Shown here in pieces: positions 41,345 through 47,205 of a DNA stretch of 47,205 bases. A model generated the notes under the pieces. That model worked only from the letters and a program-made list of their open reading frames with translations, ran no database searches and was not told the DNA's origin. The translations under genes and the position numbers were made by a program. The DNA is from Brevibacillus laterosporus. Its GTDB lineage: Bacteria; Bacillota; Bacilli; Brevibacillales; Brevibacillaceae. Numbering within the stretch: the first letter of the stretch is position 1; each line of letters opens with the position of its first letter. The stretch lies in assembly GCA_007833815.1 (NCBI GenBank), contig CP033464.1, positions 5,512,501 through 5,559,705 on the forward strand. The letters run 5' to 3'.

Positions 41345-43525
41345 TTGCTAGAACAACATGCAGACAAGCAAAATAACACTCTTTTTGCTTTAGATATCGG
41401 TACCCGTAGTGTGGTAGGACTTATTGTAGAACCACTTGAAGACAAATTTCAAATTAAAGATTGTTACATTTTAGAGCATACGGAACGTTCTATGTTGGAT
41501 GGGCAAATCCATGATGTGCTCGCAGTCGCTGAAGTAATAGAGCGGATCAAACAGCATTTGTCTCAAAAGCATGGCACCTTAAAAGAAGTAGCAGTAGCGG
41601 CAGCTGGACGCTCGCTCAAAACAAAGCGAGTTCGCTTCGAGCTCCCTATCTCGCATTTGCCTGTGCTGACCAGGGATGATGTGCTCACCCTAGAATTTTC
41701 CGCTGTACAAAAGGCTCAGGCTGAATTAGCTCAAGAGCTAAATGAGACGGATATTACACGCTATTATTGTGTAGGATACAGCGTGGTCAACTACCATTTA
41801 GATGAAGAAATCATTGGAAATCTAATCGATCAACGTGGAACGAACGCTTCTGTTGATGTAATTGCCACATTTTTACCCCGTGTCGTTGTAGATTCCTTAT
41901 TGGCTGCTCTAAAACGTAGTGGTCTAGAGATGAAAGCTCTTACCCTGGAGCCAATCGCTGCCATCCATGTGTTGATCCCTACCACGATGCGCCGATTAAA
42001 TATTGCACTAGTTGATATCGGTGCAGGGACCTCTGATATTGCATTAACAGAAGACGGAAGCATTACGGCCTATGGCATGGTACCTACGGCTGGAGATGAG
42101 ATTACAGATGCCCTTATGAATGCATTTTTGCTAGATTTCCCTGTTGCAGAGGAGGTAAAACGCCACCTACATGATCAGGAAACTGTCCAGTTCCATGATA
42201 TTTTGGGAATTGAGCATGATGTAAGCACAGAACAAGTCATTGCGGCTATTGAATCTGATATCGAGTCCCTTGCAAAACAGATCGCCCATAAAATTTTGGA
42301 ACTTAATAGTAAGGCCCCACAAGCAGTTATGCTAATTGGAGGCGGAAGCTTAACCCCGACCCTCCCAACAAAAGTAGCGCAACACTTGGGACTGCCCGCT
42401 AATCGTGTGGCTGTTAGAGGAGCAGATGCGATCAAGCAATTTGTTGGAGAGCATCCCTTGCTAAATGGTCCAGCATTCGTAACACCTGTTGGAATTGCCC
42501 TCGCAGCACATTCACAGCCTATTCGTTATGTGACGGTGACTATTAATGATACGCAGGTAAGACTCTTTGATCTACGTAAAATGACATTAGGCGATGCACT
42601 ATTAGCTGCTGGTATGGATATTAAGCGTCTACACGGTCGTCCTGGGCTAGCTATGTCAGTCAGTGTAAACGGACGTCTTAAGATCATTCCAGGTGAGCAC
42701 GGCACCTCTCCGACCATTCTGATCAATGGTCTGTCAGGCTCTCTGGACTCTCTCATTTCAGATGGAGACACTATTAGTGTAGTCTCTGGTATGAATGGTA
42801 AAGAGGCAACTGCCGTAGCTCATGATCTTATTGATCCAAGTATGGCACTTACACTCACTATTAATGGTGAGGAATTTGTACAGCTACCTATTGTTTTACA
42901 TGACAGTTTAATCCTACAAAATGATGCCCTGCTATGTGATCGTATGGACCTAGAGATGCGCCTACCTAAAACCATCGGAGAAGCTATTCAGTCCAGCAAA
43001 TATGCTTCGCTGATACAAGAAGTAGCCGAAGCTCCCTTGTTTGTGATGACATGTAACAAGCAAACCTATTCCATACCACGTAAAGAGTTACATATTCTTT
43101 TAAACGGAAAAAAAGCTTCTTTGTTGGATTCTGTTTATTCACAAGATATCATTCATTGCGAAGTTCATGATCTAGAAACTCCTACTATAGGCGATTTGAT
43201 AACACCAGATGATATGGTTCAAGAAACTGTGAACGTGTATGTAAATGACCAACTCATATCCTTAGAAACAGGCCACATGGACATACAACTTAATGGAAGC
43301 CCAGCTACCATGCAAACCCAACTACAAAATGATGCTGTTGTAACGATACATTCTGTAGTAGGAGAAGCTCCTATGTTAAGTGACATCTTCCGTTATGTAG
43401 AGATTCCCGCTCAGCCTATTGGGACAAATCAGTTGCCCAATTTCATCATGAAGGTAAATAATGAAGTAGCTTCCTTTCAAACCCCTTTAGTAAGTGGGGA
43501 TAGAGTAGAACTGTACTGGGAATAG
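41345..43525 (+). CDS. FtsA/PilM-like actin-fold ATPase with C-terminal beta-grasp-like repeats
   Basis: 726 aa, much longer than FtsA (about 420). Residues 1-400 are actin-like: phosphate-1 loop FALDIGTRSVVGLI, the SHS2-type insert around VKEVAVAAAGRSLKTKRVRF-like sequence, phosphate-2 ALVDIGAGTSDIAL, and adenosine loop MLIGGGSLTPTLP. After about residue 420 there are four short related modules starting near 457, 583, 646 and 700. Each has a pattern like LINGLSGSLDSLISDGDTI (LLNGKKASLLDSVYSQDII, QLNGSPATMQTQLQNDAVV, KVNNEVASFQTPLVSGDRV). The TTG start has AAGGAG 11 nt away. Relatives are annotated as FtsA-like in Bacillales; the function is unknown. It is a single gene. Confidence 0.8.
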   Translation: MLEQHADKQNNTLFALDIGTRSVVGLIVEPLEDKFQIKDCYILEHTERSMLDGQIHDVLAVAEVIERIKQHLSQKHGTLKEVAVAAAGRSLKTKRVRFELPISHLPVLTRDDVLTLEFSAVQKAQAELAQELNETDITRYYCVGYSVVNYHLDEEIIGNLIDQRGTNASVDVIATFLPRVVVDSLLAALKRSGLEMKALTLEPIAAIHVLIPTTMRRLNIALVDIGAGTSDIALTEDGSITAYGMVPTAGDEITDALMNAFLLDFPVAEEVKRHLHDQETVQFHDILGIEHDVSTEQVIAAIESDIESLAKQIAHKILELNSKAPQAVMLIGGGSLTPTLPTKVAQHLGLPANRVAVRGADAIKQFVGEHPLLNGPAFVTPVGIALAAHSQPIRYVTVTINDTQVRLFDLRKMTLGDALLAAGMDIKRLHGRPGLAMSVSVNGRLKIIPGEHGTSPTILINGLSGSLDSLISDGDTISVVSGMNGKEATAVAHDLIDPSMALTLTINGEEFVQLPIVLHDSLILQNDALLCDRMDLEMRLPKTIGEAIQSSKYASLIQEVAEAPLFVMTCNKQTYSIPRKELHILLNGKKASLLDSVYSQDIIHCEVHDLETPTIGDLITPDDMVQETVNVYVNDQLISLETGHMDIQLNGSPATMQTQLQNDAVVTIHSVVGEAPMLSDIFRYVEIPAQPIGTNQLPNFIMKVNNEVASFQTPLVSGDRVELYWE

Positions 43526-43532
43526 CATGAAA

Positions 43533-43556
43533 AAAGACCCCATAGCTGGGGTCTTT
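43533..43556. terminator. bidirectional terminator
   Basis: AAAGACCCCA / TGGGGTCTTT with a 4-nt loop, A-run before and T-rich after. It serves the convergent FtsA-like and ytxJ transcripts. Confidence 0.88.
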
Positions 43557-43567
43557 CTCTTGTCTGC

Positions 43568-43894
43568 CTATTTCATAGCTTGCTCGATTGCATCCTTCGT
43601 AATCTTCCAATGAGAGGTATGCCACGAGACTGCACCGTTCTCAATTAGAAAGATTTGTGGTGATTCGTGTTTAATCTGAAAATGCTCTGCAATTTCATTA
43701 GAGACAGGGCGAGCCTCACGAACGAGTACCACAGCTGCCTCCACATCGCTGTTTGCTTGCAAATACGCATGGAACTGCTCATGAGCAGACGTACTGATCG
43801 GACAAACTGTACTGTGTTTAAACAGTAGTAGTTTGCCTTTCTTCTCTAAGAATGCTTGTAGTTCTTCTTGGGATTGCAACTGTTGAAATGCCAA
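43568..43894 (-). CDS. ytxJ: bacillithiol-system redox-active protein YtxJ
   Basis: A 108-aa thioredoxin-fold protein (DUF2847), thought to act as a monothiol bacilliredoxin/glutaredoxin. The active site is FKHSTVCPISTSA, with one catalytic Cys, followed by ESPQIFLIENGAVSWHTSHW. TTG 43894 is chosen because GGGAG lies 8 nt upstream and the length then equals B. subtilis YtxJ. In B. subtilis ytxJ also lies near aroA-ccpA. Confidence 0.9.
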   Translation of the reverse strand: MAFQQLQSQEELQAFLEKKGKLLLFKHSTVCPISTSAHEQFHAYLQANSDVEAAVVLVREARPVSNEIAEHFQIKHESPQIFLIENGAVSWHTSHWKITKDAIEQAMK

Positions 43895-43979
43895 ATAAAC
43901 TCGCTCCCTTCTCAATAACGTAGATGATAATTAATGATAAAGAGAAAGATAGCGAAAGGCAAATTTTTTCCAAGTTACG

Positions 43980-44381
43980 TTACACTTCTAGTTTGATTTG
44001 TGTCAGCTTCCGTTGAATCTCACTTATCCATTGCTGAGCATGAAGTGACTTGGCCAACAAATATAGATCAAGTAATTCATTTACTCTCTCATCAATCTTG
44101 TCTTTCAATTCTTCATCTTCGCTCTGTTCCGCTATAATGACGAGTAGATTGGCAAACTCGCTGATTGCTTCAAAGGCAACCTCTTGCTCTTCCGGTTGGT
44201 CTCCCAGGTTTCTCATCAGTTGTTTTAGATCATCCTTTACGAGATCGACAACAGACGTGCAAGCACATTCTTCATCTTTGCAGACATGAATTGGCACATT
44301 AAGAATTTTCACCCGACTGCGATAGATTACACTGCGCAGCGCGATGTCCATCTCTTTGCCACATTGGCTGCAATATTTCAT
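43980..44381 (-). CDS. hypothetical zinc-ribbon protein
   Basis: 133 aa. The N-terminal MKYCSQCGKEM and VCKDEECACTS give a C-x2-C / C-x4-C metal-binding ribbon. The rest is helical and acidic (DQPEEQEVAFEAISEFANLL; ELKDKIDERVNELLDLYLLA). ATG 44381 has AGAGGAG upstream. No family name is certain. A 66-aa frame ends 16 nt upstream and may be cotranscribed. Confidence 0.75.
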   Translation of the reverse strand: MKYCSQCGKEMDIALRSVIYRSRVKILNVPIHVCKDEECACTSVVDLVKDDLKQLMRNLGDQPEEQEVAFEAISEFANLLVIIAEQSEDEELKDKIDERVNELLDLYLLAKSLHAQQWISEIQRKLTQIKLEV

Positions 44382-44397
44382 CTGTACTTCTCCTCTC

Positions 44398-44598
44398 TCA
44401 AACTGCCTTTCCTCCAGATTTATCTGTCTGTTTTTCTAAGTCACCCATTTCGAGTGAGGGATATAATAATCCTGCTGAAGGTATGTTGGTACATGATGGC
44501 AGTACTTGTTTAACTTCCAAACGCACAAACGCTTTCCCCATATGTAAAAGCGTATCCTCTACACATTGTAGGGGTTTCCTTTCACTTTTACATGTCAT
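44398..44598 (-). CDS. possible 66-aa protein upstream of the zinc-ribbon gene
   Basis: ATG 44598 (MTCKSERKPLQCVEDTLLHM) has only a weak AGAAAG ribosome site. The product contains four cysteines and a polar C-terminus (LEMGDLEKQTDKSGGKAV). It lies between a terminator and the zinc-ribbon gene, on the same strand. Coding status is plausible from position only. Confidence 0.35.
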   Translation of the reverse strand: MTCKSERKPLQCVEDTLLHMGKAFVRLEVKQVLPSCTNIPSAGLLYPSLEMGDLEKQTDKSGGKAV

Positions 44599-44620
44599 AC
44601 TTTCTGTAACTAGATGAAAA

Positions 44621-44662
44621 CTTTGGCATCTACCCACTTAATTTGGTAGATAAATGCCAAAG
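44621..44662 (-). terminator. terminator after the CxxC protein gene
   Basis: On the minus strand CTTTGGC-ATCTACC pairs with GGTAGAT-GCCAAAG (one 4-nt bulge), followed by TTTTC. Confidence 0.75.
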
Positions 44663-44687
44663 ATGCCAGCATACTTATAGCCTACAA

Positions 44688-44933
44688 TTAGTGATAAATA
44701 GCGTTTACTTTCTCACATGTAGGGCAAATAGCAATTTTACCCGAATGTCCTATTTCATCCTCTACCCGATAACCGGTAATTTTTTCTGAGGAACAGAACA
44801 AGCACTCAGAGTTAAATTCCATATCATATTGCGCTTTCCAAGCAATCGATTTAAAATCTTCTCCCACAAAAATAGTCATATACAAATGTTCCTTGGGTTG
44901 TAACGCGTAAATGTCTCGATTCATCATATCCAT
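44688..44933 (-). CDS. hypothetical small CxxC protein
   Basis: 81 aa from ATG 44933 (MDMMNRDIYALQPKEHLYMT), with an AGGAAGGGG site just before it. The second half has two C-x2-C pairs (SECLFCSSEKI; AICPTCEKV), a likely zinc knuckle. The family is unknown. It is monocistronic with its own terminator. Confidence 0.7.
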   Translation of the reverse strand: MDMMNRDIYALQPKEHLYMTIFVGEDFKSIAWKAQYDMEFNSECLFCSSEKITGYRVEDEIGHSGKIAICPTCEKVNAIYH

Positions 44934-45077
44934 CCCCTTCCTTTTTGTGAATGTCTTTGTTATCATTCAGCTTTTCCACATTTTCAGAATATAAACATCA
45001 GTAAAAATATTTTTACCAAGGTAACTTCGCTTTCCAAATTTTTTTGTGTACAATATGAGCGAAGAGAACGATACTAT

Positions 45078-46132
45078 ATGAAACCACGTCGCAAACATAC
45101 AATACAATTCCATTCGCGCTCAAAAGGGCGAGCACGTACTCATTCATTCACCTCGGTCATCAGCCTGAATTAGTAAAAGCCTTAATTCGCAAGGTATATG
45201 AAGCTGAAGCTCACCCACAACTTCAAGATCCTGCCATTCAACGGGAATTGTTACACAAACGAAGAACATCTTGCTGTCATGCGAGAAGCTGAAGTTGCTT
45301 TTATGAAAAAATGGATTGTTATATTGCGGAGGTAAAAACATTACAGAACTCCCGATGTTCCAAGCGACAAAATGAGTATGTATTCCCGTCAGTTGCAGCG
45401 ACCTGTTACAGATATCCGTGTACCTGAAACAAAATGGTAGTTATGCGTTATCCAAACGAATCCATGGCTCATTGTATGAGCAGTTTGAAAGCTTTTACTT
45501 TGATGTTTGCAATCTAGACTACAGCAAAGTCCAAAGCAATGGACAACCTTGTAGAGCTTATGAACAAAACAGATAAAGTTCGCTTAACAGCTCCTGGAAC
45601 AGACTTGTCCTTCTCTATTAAAGACATCCCAGCGATTAAATGCGCAGGCGAGTGTAACATTCCGGATGGTGAAATTTTCACAGCTCCTGTGAGAGACTCT
45701 GTAATGGTACCCTTTCCTATAACACGCCATCTCCATACCAAGGCTTTACATTTGAAAATGTGAAGCTGACCTTCAGAGATGGAAAAATCGTTGGGCCACC
45801 GCAAATGACACAGAGCGCATTAACAAAATCTTTGACGAAGATGAAGGCGCACGCTCATTGGAGAATTTGCTATTGGGGTGAATCCTTATATCAAAACCCA
45901 ATGAAAGACATCTTGTTTGATGAAAAAATTGACGGAAGCATTCACTTTACACCAGGACAAGCTTACGATGAAGCATTCAACGGTAATAAATCTTCCATTC
46001 ACTGGGATATGGTACTAATCCAACGTCCTGAATGGGGTGGTGGAGAAATCTACTTTGATGATGTTTTGATCCGTAAAGATGCGCTTTGTCCTTCCTGAGC
46101 TAGAGTGTCTCAACCCTGAAAATCTTAAATAA
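45078..46132 (+). pseudogene. M29-type aminopeptidase, broken by multiple indels
   Basis: Pieces of one metallo-aminopeptidase appear in all three plus frames, in the right order: [44 protein letters not shown], then [20 protein letters not shown] through [17 protein letters not shown]. These are followed by KLTFRDGKIVG, NPMKDILFDEKIDGSIHFTP, SIHWDMVLIQRPEWGGGEIY, and the end LECLNPENLK. At least six frame changes are needed, plus probable short deletions. Single codons are otherwise well conserved. An intact M29 enzyme would be about 370-410 aa, removing N-terminal residues with a co-catalytic metal pair. This is either an old pseudogene or a low-quality sequence stretch. A terminator follows. 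Confidence 0.85.
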
Positions 46133-46138
46133 ATGCAC

Positions 46139-46181
46139 AAAACAAAACCTCGAGGAACTAAAATCCCCGAGGTTTTGTTTT
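46139..46181 (+). terminator. terminator of the M29 gene
   Basis: AAAACAAAACCTCG pairs perfectly with CGAGGTTTTGTTTT around a 15-nt loop. Confidence 0.88.
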
Positions 46182-46287
46182 AATTGTTCCATTTGAAAGG
46201 AAGCGTAGCCATTTTATGATGTATGAACTACGTTTTTGCCCTTTATCAAGCATTTGTTTTTTATTCTTTAGAAATGAACAGCGCCTT

Positions 46288-46750
46288 CTAATTGATGTAG
46301 GGTAAACTCCAACACATTTTTTGATACTCATTCAACTCTTCCACGCTTTTCTGATAACTGTTTCGAATGATCTCCTGTCGCTTCTCTTGATAAGCAATCA
46401 AATCATCAAAAAAGTACTTTTGATCTTCTGCCGGGTGTAAATCACAAAAGAATAAGCGCGTTAACATATCTGACACGACAATCGGTCCTTCAATTTCCGT
46501 CTTTAACTCCTGATGAAATTGATCGCGTCCTTGTTGCGTCAGACGATACATAATCTTGTTTGGCTTTCCTGTCTGTAACACTTCTTCTTTTGTAATGTCC
46601 TTCTTGTTCCAACTTTTTTAGAGCGGGATAAATCGCGCCGTAGCTCGCATCGTAAAAGAAACCTATGCCTGCTCGTAAAGAACTGCTTTATATCGTAGCC
46701 GCTCATTTCACGATAATGTAATAGCCTAAAATGATTGATTTGACGTCCAT
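46288..46750 (-). pseudogene. PadR-family transcriptional regulator, broken by about three indels
   Basis: The start MDVKSIILG (ATG 46750) is typical of PadR. The frame must then shift to LHYREMSGYDIKQFFTS, again to GIGFFYDASYGAIYPALKKL, and again to ITKEEVLQTGKPNKIMYRLT. The last frame is open to the stop at 46288 and includes the C-terminal dimerisation helices (YQEKRQEIIRNSYQKSVEEL). PadR proteins are winged-helix repressors that respond to phenolic acids or cell-envelope stress. The intact length would be about 180 aa. The same indel pattern as in the neighbouring M29 gene points to a shared cause. Confidence 0.85.
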
Positions 46751-47147
46751 AACATTTCCCCGGATGTAGGCTTGGTACAAAATTTCAATTATTTACTTAC
46801 ATTATTCTTTGTTTATTTCAATATTATAAAATGTTTAACTTGATATTAGCAAGATTTTAACAAGATTTTAACAAGAAATGAATCCTTCTCCCCTTATTAT
46901 GAGAGTAACGCTTTAAATCGTCATAGCACAAGTGCTTTAGGCTTATTTCCCTCTCTCGCATATAGTAAAAGCATCCTATATTCCTAGTTTTTGTCTTTGT
47001 TTTTAGGAATTTTCTGCGATATTAATTACTCCTACTTGGCTTTGAGATGAATACAATATCTCCTCACACAATTGGGCGTTCCACCTTTATCCTCTCTCCA
47101 TAAGAATGAATGTATACCTATCTGCAGGGAAGTAAGGAGATGAAGTT
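46751..47147. other. gene-free AT-rich region with short tandem repeats
   Basis: I see no coding frame with a ribosome site. It holds an 11-bp AACAAGATTTT tandem repeat (about 46849-46876) and a small AGCAC-AA-GTGCT hairpin (near 46926-46938). It lies between the PadR remnant and the edge gene, so it probably carries both promoters. Confidence 0.4.
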
Positions 47148-47205
47148 GTGAAACCAAGAGGCTGGTCCTATACGAATACAAAATTCAGCAGATGAGTAAT
47201 CTACA
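47148..47205 (+). CDS. start of an edge-truncated gene, possibly a MerR-type regulator with a frameshift
   Basis: GTG 47148 has AAGGAG 8 nt upstream and reads MKPRGWSYTNT, but hits TGA after 15 residues. In the next frame KIQQMSNL continues to the edge, a sequence that resembles the start of a MerR helix-turn-helix. Very little is visible, so the identification is a guess. Confidence 0.25.

Noticed and set aside
1-47205. tRNA or rRNA genes, CRISPR arrays, transposases, integrases, phage genes
   Set aside because: I looked for conserved tRNA/rRNA segments, spaced direct repeats and typical mobile-element proteins and saw none; the frame breaks are not caused by inserted elements.

Overview
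The window is about 47 kb of a low-GC Gram-positive, spore-forming chromosome. CodY, CcpA, RefZ, EzrA, Spo0M, YtrH/YtrI, AcuABC and YtxJ are all present, and several neighbourhoods (refZ / ezrA / GGDEF protein / rpsD, and acuABC / ccpA / chorismate mutase-DAHP synthase / ytxJ) follow the Bacillus subtilis 'yt' region. The protein style and the YcdB/PepSY-SLH proteins point to Brevibacillus or a close relative in the Paenibacillaceae; the AT-richness would suit B. laterosporus. That species name is inference. It is an ordinary core-chromosome segment: I see no tRNA or rRNA gene, CRISPR array, prophage or insertion sequence.

Layout. 0-2 kb: nifZ-thiI (tRNA thiolation), transcribed leftward, with a divergent 47-aa gene that has a near-ideal cre site and promoter. 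2.3-9.6 kb: dapF, a DUF84 NTPase, a broken YcdB-type gene, a HAD nucleotidase, an SDR, a frameshifted MFS transporter and codY. 9.8-14.2 kb: a YitT protein, spo0M, ytrHI, tiny membrane or hydrophilic proteins and an MFS operon. 14.3-18.4 kb: a methyltransferase, an M42 peptidase and a flavoprotein. 18.48-18.63 kb: a gene-free stretch that looks like a C-rich small RNA. 18.7-26.9 kb: two leftward clusters, TVP38-refZ-ezrA-small membrane protein and phosphatase-dgcP-MBL. 27.1-29.1 kb: a frameshifted YcdB/SLH protein. 29.1-33.8 kb: rpsD with its leader, and a class A PBP with FN3 domains. 33.9-36.4 kb: acuABC. 36.5-41.1 kb: a CatE-like dioxygenase, then ccpA-mtnN-glutaredoxin and aroG. 41.3-44.9 kb: an FtsA-like protein, ytxJ and small zinc-ribbon proteins. 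45-47.2 kb: an M29 aminopeptidase, a PadR regulator and an edge gene, all carrying frame disruptions.

How the genes fit together. Global nutrient control is well represented. codY has a candidate CodY box in front of it, ccpA has a cre overlapping its -35, and acuABC is classically a carbon-controlled set that adjusts acetyl-CoA synthetase by reversible acetylation. Division and sporulation genes (refZ, an EzrA with an added extracellular TPM domain, spo0M, ytrHI, a class A PBP and an FtsA-like ATPase) form a second theme. The most interesting unexplained items are the C-rich small RNA candidate at 18.5 kb, the TPM-EzrA architecture, the FtsA-like protein with four beta-grasp-like repeats, the cre-linked 47-aa gene, the operator over the CatE-like promoter, and the uneven distribution of gene-breaking indels.
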